Both the position numbers and the translations under genes were made by a program. From an uncultured Phycisphaerales bacterium (GTDB taxonomy: Bacteria > Planctomycetota > Phycisphaerae > Tepidisphaerales > Tepidisphaeraceae), in contig CAIQIQ010000106.1 of assembly GCA_903871935.1 (NCBI GenBank), positions 1-64,000 of the forward strand: a stretch of DNA of 64,000 nucleotides, written 5' to 3'. How positions within the stretch are numbered: position 1 is the first letter of the stretch; each line of letters begins with the position of its first letter. Below the pieces are notes generated by a model. That model had not been told where the DNA came from. It was given only the letters and a program-made list of their open reading frames with translations, and did not search any database. Of this stretch, positions 35,718 through 42,931 are shown piece after piece.

Positions 35718-36238
35718 TAGAAACCGAAGATCCTCTTACCCGCCGCATCGATCCGCTCTTGCGGGATCACGCCGGCTAGTTCCTTGCCGAGGTTCGTCTT
35801 CGCCGCATTCATCCGCGATTCCAGCTCCTGCACTTTCTTCCGCAGATCCAGCAATTCTTTCCGGCTTCCGATGCCCGTCCGCATTGCCGAGGCGATGAAC
35901 ATCAGATCCTTCGCATCGGCCTCTTCCGCCCCCACCAGGTAATCGAAGACCAGCTCCTCGAACTTCTTAAGCGACGCCTCCGAGACCGCCTGCGGATCCG
36001 CTTCCCTGGCCGCTTCGAGGTAGCTTCGAGCCACTTCCGAAGACCGCTTTGTCCGATCCTCAAGCCGGAAATCCTGCAGCCAGCGATAGACGGCCGTCCG
36101 ACTCGTCTTCACCCCGCGGCCCCCCAGCCACTCTAAGACCTCATCCCCTTGCCGACCCGGCTGGCGCGCAAACTCTTCCAGGGCCTCAAGGGCCTGCTCA
36201 TTCAGCATCCGGAAGAAGTCTGGTGCTCTATTTGCCAT
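35717..36238 (-). CDS. Mu gp27-like (DUF3486) small terminase subunit
   Basis: 173 residues. The N-terminal helix-turn-helix region (VLEWLGGRGVKTSRTAVYRW) and long helices (LRKKVQELESRMNAAKTNL) match DUF3486. It sits directly upstream of the gp28-like terminase, as in Mu. It is expected to recognise the phage end for packaging. Confidence 0.82.
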   Translation of the reverse strand: MANRAPDFFRMLNEQALEALEEFARQPGRQGDEVLEWLGGRGVKTSRTAVYRWLQDFRLEDRTKRSSEVARSYLEAAREADPQAVSEASLKKFEELVFDYLVGAEEADAKDLMFIASAMRTGIGSRKELLDLRKKVQELESRMNAAKTNLGKELAGVIPQERIDAAGKRIFGF

Positions 36239-36275
36239 ATCCGCAATCCGCTATCCGAAATCCGCTATTCCTCAG
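36237..36275. repeat. family G repeat
   Basis: CCGCAATCCGCTATCCGAAA array in the short gap before the gp27-like gene, removing normal leader sequence. Confidence 0.6.
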
Positions 36276-36631
36276 TCTCCCAGTCTTTCATCCGCGATCG
36301 ACGGGATCGGATCGATCTCCTGAGCCCACAGGGCATATCCACGATCGGTGAGTCGGAACCTCCGCTGGGCGAACCCGCCGGCCTTCCCACTCATCCCTAG
36401 TGGCTTCCATTCCTCGATCAATCCCAGCTCGACCAGGCTTTCCAGCATGAGCGCCACAGCCTCTTCGCCGTGGATCTGCTCGCCCTGGTCATCGCGCACC
36501 TGGAGGAACTGCTTCGCCGGGATCCAGCGGTCGGCGTACTGCCCGCCCTGGAGCTTGGCCAGCACGATCGCCCGCCGCCGCAACTGCCGCGCCCGCGCAT
36601 CGGGGTTGAATTCATCAGTTCGCTGAGGCAT
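36272..36631 (-). CDS. winged-helix-like protein (gp26-region)
   Basis: 119 residues. A basic N-terminus (RQLRRRAIVLAKLQGG) is followed by a winged-helix-like core (EEAVALMLESLVELGLIEEW ... RFRLTDRGYALWA). It takes the place of Mu gp26 between gp25- and gp27-like genes. Possibly DNA-binding. Confidence 0.62.
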   Translation of the reverse strand: MPQRTDEFNPDARARQLRRRAIVLAKLQGGQYADRWIPAKQFLQVRDDQGEQIHGEEAVALMLESLVELGLIEEWKPLGMSGKAGGFAQRRFRLTDRGYALWAQEIDPIPSIADERLGD

Positions 36632-37016
36632 GTTCTCCCATCCTTCTTCCGACCAGAGTCCATATCTCTTTCAGATCCTCACGCGTAGCCATCTTTTCCC
36701 GGATCACCGCGATGTCCTTGGCGATCTCCTTTTCCGCTTCCCGCGACTCATTGAAGTGCCGATCCCCCGCCGCCAGTCGGTTATCCAGATTCTGATGCCG
36801 CACAGCGCACTGTTGCGACATTCCCGAGAACCGCTCATTGATCTGGTCGGTGTTTGCCTTTTGCAGATCCGACTTCAGATCCTTGATCTCGCTCTGTTTC
36901 GACGCGATGTACGCCAGCCCTATGCCCAGCAGAACATTCATGGCCAGAGAGAGAACGGCCAGAATCAAGTTCCAGTCCATCCGTTCCACCGGTTGTGTCA
37001 CCTGTCCCAGCATCAT
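36615..37016 (-). CDS. Mu gp25-like (DUF2730) membrane protein
   Basis: 133 residues from ATG 37016, overlapping the DUF1353 stop. One membrane helix (LILAVLSLAMNVLLGIGLAY) is followed by a coiled coil and a conserved-looking end (ATREDLKEIWTLVGRRMG). Size, layout and place before gp26/27/28-like genes match Mu gp25. Its exact role is unknown; holin or spanin activity has been suggested for similar proteins. Confidence 0.68.
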   Translation of the reverse strand: MMLGQVTQPVERMDWNLILAVLSLAMNVLLGIGLAYIASKQSEIKDLKSDLQKANTDQINERFSGMSQQCAVRHQNLDNRLAAGDRHFNESREAEKEIAKDIAVIREKMATREDLKEIWTLVGRRMGEHASAN

Positions 37017-37495
37017 TCCTGCGTCCCTTCCACCCGAATGAACTTCGAGAAGTATTCGATGACCTCTTGTGGTTGCTTCCAGAACATCCATCCGAAGCAG
37101 CGCACCGCCAACCAGATCACCGTCCGCTTCCACCAGGTGACCCCATCCGCCGCCAGCAGCTCCAGCAGGGCGTCATCCGCCATCCGCCGTGACAGCACGT
37201 GCGAGTGATAGAGCACATCATGGAGCAGCGCCGCGCGAACGAATCCCGGCGTGAACGGGTGTCCGATGATCGACCAGACGCACTGCGGTATCGAAGCCCC
37301 ATCGAAGCAGAAGTGTGGAGCGATATTCACACGCACGCCGCCGAATTCGTAAGCGACCACCCATCCCGTGACATCTACGCCGCGGAAGCACCGTACGACC
37401 GAATCGGCGGCGTCGCGACCAATCGGGCAGCGATCACACATGCCAGGGCGTGTGTAAAAGTGACTTCGATCGATGTTGTTCGTCAGGCACTTCAT
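37013..37495 (-). CDS. DUF1353 family protein
   Basis: 160 residues. CFDGASIPQCVWSIIGHPF, ALLHDVLYHSHVLSRRMADD and LLAADGVTWWKRTVIWLAVR are the signature blocks of DUF1353. Histidine and aspartate in HDVLYHSH may bind metal. A Cys-rich N-terminal portion precedes the core. DUF1353 genes often accompany phage lysis or membrane genes, as here. Confidence 0.72.
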   Translation of the reverse strand: MKCLTNNIDRSHFYTRPGMCDRCPIGRDAADSVVRCFRGVDVTGWVVAYEFGGVRVNIAPHFCFDGASIPQCVWSIIGHPFTPGFVRAALLHDVLYHSHVLSRRMADDALLELLAADGVTWWKRTVIWLAVRCFGWMFWKQPQEVIEYFSKFIRVEGTQE

Positions 37496-37833
37496 AGCAC
37501 CCCCACAATCGCCGCCCAGGGCAATGCCGCGATCGCCCTGGCGATCTCCGCCACCGCCGCTTCATTCACCGAGGATCCATACACCGCGACATGCACCTCG
37601 ACTGCCAGCTTCCCATCCGGAGATTTCGCCGATGCATCGACCACTACGGCCTTCACATCCTTACAGAACGTGGCGCCGATGATGCCGTGCTGCGCATCCT
37701 GGCTGCGGATGTAGCCGCAACCGCTAAGGCACAAGGCAAGAGATAACCTCACGCAGAGGGCGCAAAGGCCGCGAAGAGGAACTCTCTGCGCTCTTTGCGA
37801 GCTTTGCGTGAGGATGGACAGGATCTTCTGCAT
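37492..37833 (-). CDS. small lipoprotein with repeat-derived N-terminus
   Basis: 113 residues. The lipobox LCLSGCGYIRS places the lipid Cys near residue 39. The first 30 or so residues (TQSSQRAQRVPLRGLCALCV) are encoded by a family B palindromic pair at 37746-37814. The mature part (KDVKAVVVDASAKSPDGKLA) is protein-like. A Met near the lipobox is absent, so the repeat either supplied the start and n-region or an unusual internal start is used. Confidence 0.6.
   Translation of the reverse strand: MQKILSILTQSSQRAQRVPLRGLCALCVRLSLALCLSGCGYIRSQDAQHGIIGATFCKDVKAVVVDASAKSPDGKLAVEVHVAVYGSSVNEAAVAEIARAIAALPWAAIVGVL
37746..37814. repeat. family B palindromic pair, copy B2
   Basis: ACCTCACGCAGAGGGCGCAA and CTTTGCGAGCTTTGCGTGAG arms around about 25 bp, lying in the signal-peptide-coding part of the lipoprotein gene. 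Confidence 0.75.
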
Positions 37834-37835
37834 GG

Positions 37836-38312
37836 CTACTTGGTTATCGCAGGCGCATATGCCGCAGTTGCTTCCATCACCCCGTTACACCCCGCCTGCA
37901 CGTATGCGGCGAACTGTGGATCGCCTTGCGTCTTCACCTGGGCCGAAATGCCATCAATGAGCAGGCAAGCCGCCGCGTTCGCCGGAACGGCATATGCGGC
38001 GAGGAGGGGATTCCCCGCGATCTGTCTGGCCACCAGGTCCTTCAGCGATGCCGCATCCAGCGTGCCCAGAGCCGCCGTCTGGCTAATCTGGCGCGCAATG
38101 AGGTACGCCTGGCCGGCCAGGGCGTCGCGACGATCGGCCGGCGCCGCCTGCAGAGCCCCCACGGTCACCGCAAAGGCCGTCAAGCTGGTTGCCTGCGTGT
38201 CGGCCGGCGACAGCAGCGGCTGTGTGGTTGCGACCGGCGGAGGCGCTGTCTTGCACCCAGCCATGAAGCATCCGACCAGCAGAACCATGACACAGGAAAC
38301 CAGTGTTCGCAT
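37836..38312 (-). CDS. lipoprotein, probable lysis-region gene
   Basis: 158 residues from ATG 38312 (AAAGGC site). MRTLVSCVMVLLVGCFMAGC is a signal peptide with lipobox FMAGC; the mature part is Ala-rich and helical (LAGQAYLIARQISQTAALGT). The frame is open far upstream (to 39158 and beyond), but that part is made largely of repeats. It abuts the second lipoprotein gene by 2 bp, so two lipoproteins, DUF1353 and the gp25-like protein form one run. Confidence 0.68.
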   Translation of the reverse strand: MRTLVSCVMVLLVGCFMAGCKTAPPPVATTQPLLSPADTQATSLTAFAVTVGALQAAPADRRDALAGQAYLIARQISQTAALGTLDAASLKDLVARQIAGNPLLAAYAVPANAAACLLIDGISAQVKTQGDPQFAAYVQAGCNGVMEATAAYAPAITK

Positions 38313-38363
38313 GGAAGCCTTTCGCGGAAATACTGAACCAAGGACTCCGGCCGATCGGAAACT

Positions 38364-38430
38364 AAGGGGTCGGGAGTCATTGGCGTAATCGCCCTGGTGG
38401 GTGCTGTGCACCAATGACTCCCGACCCCTT
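38364..38430. repeat. family A hairpin, copy A2
   Basis: Arms AAGGGGTCGGGAGTCATTGG and CCAATGACTCCCGACCCCTT around a loop with GCGTAATCGCCC and GGGTGCTGTGCAC. Confidence 0.85.
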
Positions 38431-38688
38431 GCTGTTTTGTTTCCGGTACGGCCATGGCGCGACCCACTGGCGCTCCGCATCCTCAATTCAATGTGGGTAT
38501 TGGTAAGACGGGCACGCCGGCTATTCGCCAGCACGTCCGAGCTGTCGCTTCCAGGCTGTTTCCGGAGGGCATCCCTGCCCGCGGCAGATTCCGGTTGGAG
38601 GGGGAGCGACGCATGTCTCGCCGATCCCGACGGGGCGCCGCACAGCCTGGTCACGGTGTGTCGCCTCGCGTCTATGCCTACGTTTGGA

Positions 38689-38711
38689 GTAGTGGCGACA
38701 ATCCTGTCGCC
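38689..38711. repeat. family E, copy E2 (half element)
   Basis: GTAGTGGCGACAATCCTGTC plus GCC, matching the left arm of E1 at 17869. Confidence 0.7.
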
Positions 38712-38777
38712 AATTTGATTGCTAAGGGCCTGGTGGCAACCCTCTAAGGCGCCACGCAGGCCACTGCGAAGTTGTTC

Positions 38778-38806
38778 GGGAACGCCGATCTCCCGATCGG
38801 CTCTTG
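38778..38806. repeat. family F palindrome, copy F3
   Basis: GCCGATCTCCCGATCGGCTC, same as F1. Confidence 0.7.
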
Positions 38807-39165
38807 CCTTCACCTTCACCCATCGCTTCGCCCCCGCCGCCCGCGCGTACGTGCGCGTCAGCGGCCGCGCATCCGAGCGATCAAAGCACTTGACCACTAC
38901 CATCCGGCGTGCCCTGGGATCGGCCAGGTTGTGCCCATTGGCACGCACGCCGACGCTCGATGCGATTTCCATTGGGCTCCGGCCCGCAGCCCGATCGCCG
39001 CGACCATCCATGCCCGCTCTCGCGTTGGTGTTATCGTGGTAATTCGCCCCGTGTCCCCGCGTCGCCGCGTCTCCGCGTCCTGCAGCCGTCGCCCGCGGGT
39101 AAAACTCCCCGCTCCCCGCAATCTCCCGAATGAACTCAGCCGCACTCTGCTGTACCATTTCCCTC

Positions 39166-39552
39166 ATGAGCGACCTCCCCGATACGCAGACGCATCTGAA
39201 CAACATTGTCCAGGCATTACGCATGAGCGCGTTCCCGCGCGTGCTGTGGCAGTTTGCCGACGCCCACTCAGGCACTTTTGTTCCGACGAAACTGGGGGCG
39301 AGAACGACGAGAGAAGCGGTGATACAGATTCGCAATGACGCCGCGTTCCGCCACTGGATTTGCGAGAACGCGACCCTGCAGGACGTGGTTTATTGTCGCA
39401 TGGCCCTGTTCGCGTGGTTTGAGGCATTCGAGCATGCTTCGCTAGAACAGAAGCGATCAATGACGGCCCGTTTAGCGGCTGCGCCAATTCTCTGTCGTAT
39501 CCTGGATAACGCCCTTGAGATCCTCGAATTGAATCTGCTGCCAGAGAAGTGA
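39166..39552 (+). CDS. unknown prophage protein on the plus strand
   Basis: 128 residues from ATG 39166 (or 140 from 39130). The composition is protein-like and helical: QTHLNNIVQALRMSAFPRVL, AAFRHWICENATLQDVVYCR, ILDNALEILELNLLPEK. No ribosome site is visible before 39166, and its start nearly touches that of the possible minus-strand gene at 39158. It is the only plus-strand gene left of the repressor, so it may be a separate moron. Confidence 0.5.
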   Translation: MSDLPDTQTHLNNIVQALRMSAFPRVLWQFADAHSGTFVPTKLGARTTREAVIQIRNDAAFRHWICENATLQDVVYCRMALFAWFEAFEHASLEQKRSMTARLAAAPILCRILDNALEILELNLLPEK

Positions 39553-39903
39553 GGAGCCTGCGGAGCTGCACGATTGCCCGAGCGGGCTTGCCCGTTGGCG
39601 TCGGAATGGACGCCAGGATGCGGTTAATCTCCGCCCTTCGCGTCTTCGCGTCTTCGCGTGAGGTCCGAATTTTCCGCTCGTCCCTGAGCATAGCTCGCAT
39701 TCCTTTGCGATCTCTGCGAGCTTTGCGTGAGGTTCCTCTTCGAACCCACAAACGCAGAACCCGCGTCAAGCATCAACAAAACGTTGGGCTCACGCGGGAA
39801 GTTTCGATCTATTCAGTTGTTGGCCTGCCGGCCTTTAACCCAGTTTCTGGGCGATCAGGAATACCTCAGTTGCGGATTATCATGCCGAGCTCGCTTGCCT
39901 TTG
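39553..39903. other. gene-poor stretch with family B arrays
   Basis: 351 bp. Two family B arms (CGTCTTCGCGTCTTCGCGTG at about 39641 and CTCTGCGAGCTTTGCGTGAG at about 39712) face the same way around 45 bp. No coding region is convincing. Confidence 0.55.
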
Positions 39904-40434
39904 TCAAATCTTCCAGGAGTTGCATGCGATGTGCCGTAACGCCACGAACGCTTCCCCGAGGCAAGCATAGAGCACGCCCGCGGCCGCGATACACGGTCCC
40001 TCAATTCCTCTTTCATTAACAAATATGGCTCCGCCGGCGACGATCGCGCCCAGTCCAATCAGTAGGCAAACATATCCGCCGAGTTGCAGGAAGGCATACG
40101 TGGGAACGTGGTCTCGAAAGTTTTCCCAGAAGCATCTATCGCACACAGACTTTCCCTCGTATGACCGCGTTGCCATCCGCCCCACGCACAGATCGCATTC
40201 TCCCGCCACTCGCGCCGTGGCGGTCGCTTTCGTCGCTACCGATTCGTACTGGATCGCCGGTGCATTTTCCGCAAGCAGTGACTTGGGGATTTCCGGAACC
40301 GCCCATTCCGGGCTATCGGGAATCTCCGCCTTGAGCTTCTGGTCGCAGTCCGTACAAACAATCTTTCCCTTATGCACGCGTGGCGTCTCGAGCTTCCCGA
40401 TTGACCGGCCGCAGTTTTCGCAAAGTTCGCTCAT
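39904..40434 (-). CDS. zinc-ribbon membrane protein
   Basis: 176 residues from ATG 40434 (GGTGAGGAG). Two CxxC pairs near the N-terminus (CENCGRSIG ... CTDCDQKLK) and a second set (CDLCVGR ... CDRCFWENF) form two zinc ribbons. These are followed by two membrane helices (LQLGGYVCLLIGLGAIVAGG and CIAAAGVLYACLGEAFVALR). It lies next to the repressor and reads the same way, so it may be expressed in the lysogen as a superinfection-exclusion or accessory protein; that is a guess. Confidence 0.7.
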   Translation of the reverse strand: MSELCENCGRSIGKLETPRVHKGKIVCTDCDQKLKAEIPDSPEWAVPEIPKSLLAENAPAIQYESVATKATATARVAGECDLCVGRMATRSYEGKSVCDRCFWENFRDHVPTYAFLQLGGYVCLLIGLGAIVAGGAIFVNERGIEGPCIAAAGVLYACLGEAFVALRHIACNSWKI

Positions 40435-40470
40435 CTCCTCACCTAATCCTTTCAATTTTCCCCGCCACCT

Positions 40471-40488
40471 GTGACATGCTGTTGTCAC
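40471..40488. promoter_or_regulatory. operator-like palindrome upstream of the zinc-ribbon gene
   Basis: GTGACATGCTGTTGTCAC, 6-base arms with a 6-base centre, 36 bp before the start at 40434. The stretch 40435-40600 has no other supported feature. Confidence 0.35.
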
Positions 40489-40600
40489 ACCCCACCGCTA
40501 GACTACCGTCGCACGGATGGGCAAATCCGCCATGGATTCGCGGTAATAGGGCTATATATGATCGTGCGCATTGTCGAAATAAAGGGCATTGAATTCTCTG

Positions 40601-41200
40601 TTATCGTGCCCGCCGAGCGGCTTCCTTCTGACTGTCACGTTGACCTTTGGCAGTATGTCCTCTGGCTTTCTGGCCGACAGAGCGACCAGGAGGCACTGGA
40701 ATCTCTGCTGCTGGCGATTCAGCAGGCGTACCACCGGCTGCCGGATCATCCACGCTGACACGACGCGGCCTCCTGGTGCGAGCGGTCAGCATTTCAACCA
40801 CCAGATCATCGGTGGGTATGTTCTCTATATCCGCTTGCGCGATAAGGGCCTTCGCGGTGGATTCTGTCAAGGGAGTCCAGATCATTTCCCCACGTTTCGC
40901 GAGGTGGCTGCCGTGGCAGTCCAGCAGGACGCCAGGGCGGATGTCCATGATGCCATAATAGCCAATGGTATCGAATAGATCATCCGGATCCATCCCGAAC
41001 GCCCTCGCGATCGCGTTGAATGTCTCTACCAATATGGTGTCGGGTTTATCCCCCTTCATTTCAATCTTCGACACGCGGCTCGCACTGAAACGAACCCCCG
41101 CCTTGCGAACTTGATCCGCAAACTTCTCCTGGGTCAGGTAGTTATCTTCCCTGAACTTACAGAGTTTTGAGCCGATGATTTCTATGGATCGTCCTGCCAC
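40601..41200 (-). CDS. XRE-type HTH repressor (immunity repressor candidate)
   Basis: 199 residues from GTG 41200. The helix-turn-helix occupies about 10-70: KFREDNYLTQEKFADQVRKA, then SASRVSKIEMKGDKPD and FNAIARAFGMDPDDLF. The middle (VLLDCHGSHLAKRGEMIWTP) and basic C-terminal tail have no peptidase motif, so it is not a LexA/CI-type self-cleaving protein. It is divergent from the early genes across a 129-bp promoter region, the position of a lysogeny repressor. Confidence 0.75.
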   Translation of the reverse strand: MAGRSIEIIGSKLCKFREDNYLTQEKFADQVRKAGVRFSASRVSKIEMKGDKPDTILVETFNAIARAFGMDPDDLFDTIGYYGIMDIRPGVLLDCHGSHLAKRGEMIWTPLTESTAKALIAQADIENIPTDDLVVEMLTARTRRPRRVSVDDPAAGGTPAESPAAEIPVPPGRSVGQKARGHTAKGQRDSQKEAARRAR

Positions 41201-41257
41201 GCCGCCCAGTAAACACGCGATCTGGTGAACCGGGAAGAGCTTGCTTGTTTTTTTTGT

Positions 41258-41285
41258 TTGACAACTGGCACTCCTGCGTCATAAT
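41258..41285 (+). promoter_or_regulatory. early promoter (TTGACA-16-CATAAT)
   Basis: A perfect -35 at 41258-41263 and CATAAT at 41280-41285, reading toward the early genes. A T-rich tract (41247-41259) precedes it. Confidence 0.65.
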
Positions 41286-41305
41286 GCTAGCACACTGCTA
41301 GTACA
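41285..41305. promoter_or_regulatory. putative repressor operator, two TGCTAGYACA repeats
   Basis: TGCTAGCACA (41285-41294) and TGCTAGTACA (41296-41305), 11 bp apart, about one helical turn, overlapping the -10 and start region of the early promoter. Likely bound by the divergent repressor; not shown. Confidence 0.55.
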
Positions 41306-41329
41306 TCGGAAGTCAATGCGAGGTATCAA

Positions 41330-41581
41330 ATGCGGCAACGGAATGCCATACGGGAAAAAGAGGAACACGTGAAGAGCAATCGAATGCTGGTCCGCATCTA
41401 CATCGACCGGGAGGCAAATGCCCGTCTCGGCCGCATCGCCGCGGTTGAGGAACGCACGCAGCAGAGACAAATGGGTCGCATGCTGGAGCGGCTTTCAGCG
41501 CTTTATCAGGAATGCCCACAGAAGTTGATCGACCTGGGAATCTTGAGCCCCGGCCAATTCTCCCAGTCCGCAGCCGCCTGA
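41330..41581 (+). CDS. first early gene, small DNA-binding-like regulator
   Basis: 83 residues from ATG 41330 (GAGG site). RMLVRIYIDREANARLGRIA may be a ribbon-helix-helix start, followed by a helix (QQRQMGRMLERLSALYQ). The end, CPQKLIDLGILSPGQF, is shared in pattern with the next gene product. The position is that of Mu ner, a repressor of early transcription. Confidence 0.65.
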   Translation: MRQRNAIREKEEHVKSNRMLVRIYIDREANARLGRIAAVEERTQQRQMGRMLERLSALYQECPQKLIDLGILSPGQFSQSAAA

Positions 41582-41694
41582 CCCACGCACTCACCACCCG
41601 ACGGCGGAATACGCCGGCTAGTGGCTTCAGGAATACTTCACGCGTTGGGCTGGCGGCGGCTGTTGTGGGTCGAAGGAGATCTGCCTACCGCCGT

Positions 41695-41714
41695 CCGCCC
41701 GCGCGGGAAGTTTT
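41695..41714. promoter_or_regulatory. CCGCCCGCGCGGGAAGTTTT leader element, copy 1
   Basis: A CCCGCGCGGG palindrome followed by a T-run and AGGGAATGGGA, just before the start at 41728. The same block precedes the gene at 42317. It could be a weak terminator/attenuator plus ribosome site. Confidence 0.5.
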
Positions 41715-41727
41715 AGGGAATGGGAAG

Positions 41728-42222
41728 ATGCCAAAGACCAAACTCAATGCGAAACGCAATCCGGCTGCTGGACCGGGATACTGGTTCACTCGCAGGTTTA
41801 TGGCGCCTGGCTCAGCCCTTGCGATCGACCTTGGCGATGGCCGCGTGATTCGCATTGACTTCGGGGCCTTCCGTCCTGACCGAACCAAGATCGCCGTGCG
41901 GGGACCGGATGGAACGAAATGCTTCTCCGTTCCCCTGGACGTTAATGAGGATGTCGCCGTCCAACGCGTGATCGAGCGTAACAGGTGCGAGGCTCAATGC
42001 TCCGAGATGGTGAAAGTCCATCCCGAGACCAGGGCGTGGATCAATAGTGTCGGTGAGCTGCAACAGATGGGATTCCTTCTACAGGCTGGGGCGATTCTGG
42101 ATCGCGTTTGTGAGTTGTGCAAAGCCTCCCCAGAGAAGCTCTTTGAACTAGGCATCTTGACTCCAACCAGCAATCAAAAGCCCGAAGCCACTGCGGGAAC
42201 AAAAGACAGCGGCACGGTTTAG
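41728..42222 (+). CDS. early protein sharing a C-terminal motif with the first early gene
   Basis: 164 residues from ATG 41728. A beta-rich N-terminal part (LAIDLGDGRVIRIDFGAF) and a C-terminal helix ending ASPEKLFELGILTPTS. That tail resembles CPQKLIDLGILSPGQF of the preceding gene, so the two seem to share a domain. Function unknown. Confidence 0.62.
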   Translation: MPKTKLNAKRNPAAGPGYWFTRRFMAPGSALAIDLGDGRVIRIDFGAFRPDRTKIAVRGPDGTKCFSVPLDVNEDVAVQRVIERNRCEAQCSEMVKVHPETRAWINSVGELQQMGFLLQAGAILDRVCELCKASPEKLFELGILTPTSNQKPEATAGTKDSGTV

Positions 42223-42273
42223 GTGAACGCCCTGCGGGCTAAGGCAGTGGGTTGCGAGATCCGCCATCCGCCG

Positions 42274-42294
42274 CCGCCCGCGCGGGAAGTTTTT
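42274..42294. promoter_or_regulatory. CCGCCCGCGCGGGAAGTTTT leader element, copy 2
   Basis: Same palindrome and T-run as at 41695, again followed by AGGGAATGGGA and an ATG (42317). Confidence 0.5.
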
Positions 42295-42316
42295 AGAACG
42301 CCTACAGGGAATGGGA

Positions 42317-42931
42317 ATGTACCAGCTCGAGCAGATCGCCAATGTGTTCAGAGGAAACCGGATGCGGCCCAATGATGAGGCCCTGCTGCTTCTGCACAGC
42401 GTCGCGAATGTGCTGGGCCTGCGGACCGCCTGCAACCTGGTGGAGGTCGCTACATTCCAGCGTGATCGATCATCACCTGAATCAGCTCTTCCGCACTCGC
42501 CCCGGATCTCGCCATCTCCCGAAGCGTCCGCACCATCCCATCTGAATCCTCCCCATCCAGGATGCGCTGCCACGCCGCATGGAATGCAACCTGCGATCGC
42601 ACCGCATCCTTCTGAGTCGCGTCCCAACTCAGCCAGTGCAGCAATCTCCCCTTCCGATCTGGAAGCTGCAGGAATGCTTCTAATGACACCGGATCTACGC
42701 GCCGCATTCGCGCGATCTGTCGAATCTGTTTTTCAGGGTCAGGTCCGAAGGATAGCGATTCCTGCGCATCTCGAACCCGCTTCAGTTTCAGGTAGTCATA
42801 TTCCATCCCCCCATTCTCCCACCAGTCCAGCCAACGGCAAGGACTACCACCCCCTCTCCTCCGATCCATCACCGGAAACGCTTCGCGCCTTCGCGCCTTC
42901 GCGTGAAACCTCTTCCCGGAGGGGGAAATAA
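42317..42931 (+). CDS. early gene, N-terminal part convincing, 3' part doubtful
   Basis: From ATG 42317 the first 50 or so residues look real (YQLEQIANVFRGNRMRPNDE; LLLHSVANVLGLRTACNLVE) and the leader matches that of the gene at 41728. Beyond about 42460 the reading becomes Pro/Ser low-complexity (HSPRISPSPEASAPSHLNPP), which is what antisense reading of the minus-strand gene at 42450-42806 would give. The gene may have been truncated by arrival of that gene. Confidence 0.4.
   Translation: MYQLEQIANVFRGNRMRPNDEALLLLHSVANVLGLRTACNLVEVATFQRDRSSPESALPHSPRISPSPEASAPSHLNPPHPGCAATPHGMQPAIAPHPSESRPNSASAAISPSDLEAAGMLLMTPDLRAAFARSVESVFQGQVRRIAIPAHLEPASVSGSHIPSPHSPTSPANGKDYHPLSSDPSPETLRAFAPSRETSSRRGK
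42450..42806 (-). CDS. small protein on the opposite strand of the early region
   Basis: 118 residues from ATG 42806 behind a GGGGGG ribosome site. Composition and helix pattern are protein-like: EYDYLKLKRVRDAQESLSFG, DPEKQIRQIARMRRVDPVSL, WQRILDGEDSDGMVRTLREM. Not recognised. It is the only minus-strand gene in the right arm and overlaps the 3' part of the plus-strand frame. Confidence 0.55.
   Translation of the reverse strand: MEYDYLKLKRVRDAQESLSFGPDPEKQIRQIARMRRVDPVSLEAFLQLPDRKGRLLHWLSWDATQKDAVRSQVAFHAAWQRILDGEDSDGMVRTLREMARSGASAEELIQVMIDHAGM
42879..42915. repeat. family B-like array
   Basis: TTCGCGCCTTCGCGCCTTCG periodic array upstream of the gene at 42931. Confidence 0.6.

Larger units (their letters stand above)
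38313..39165. other. repeat-rich region with a possible degraded minus-strand gene
   Basis: Contains family A copy A2 (38364-38430), family E copy E2 (38689-38711), family F copy F3 (38778-38806) and a CGCGTCGCCGCGTC array (39049-39085). A minus-strand frame starting at ATG 39158 (GAGGGAA site) reads VQQSAAEFIREIAGSGEFYP and NARAGMDGRGDRAAGRSPME, then RARRMVVVKCFDRSDARPLT, which looks like a phage protein. It has no stop before the lipoprotein at 38312. I read it as a gene whose 3' end was overwritten by repeats. Confidence 0.45.

Noticed and set aside
40558-40758. Plus-strand frame MIVRIVEIKGIEFSVIVPAE
   Set aside because: It looks somewhat protein-like but overlaps the 3' end of the repressor gene on the other strand and lacks a ribosome site; left out of the gene list.
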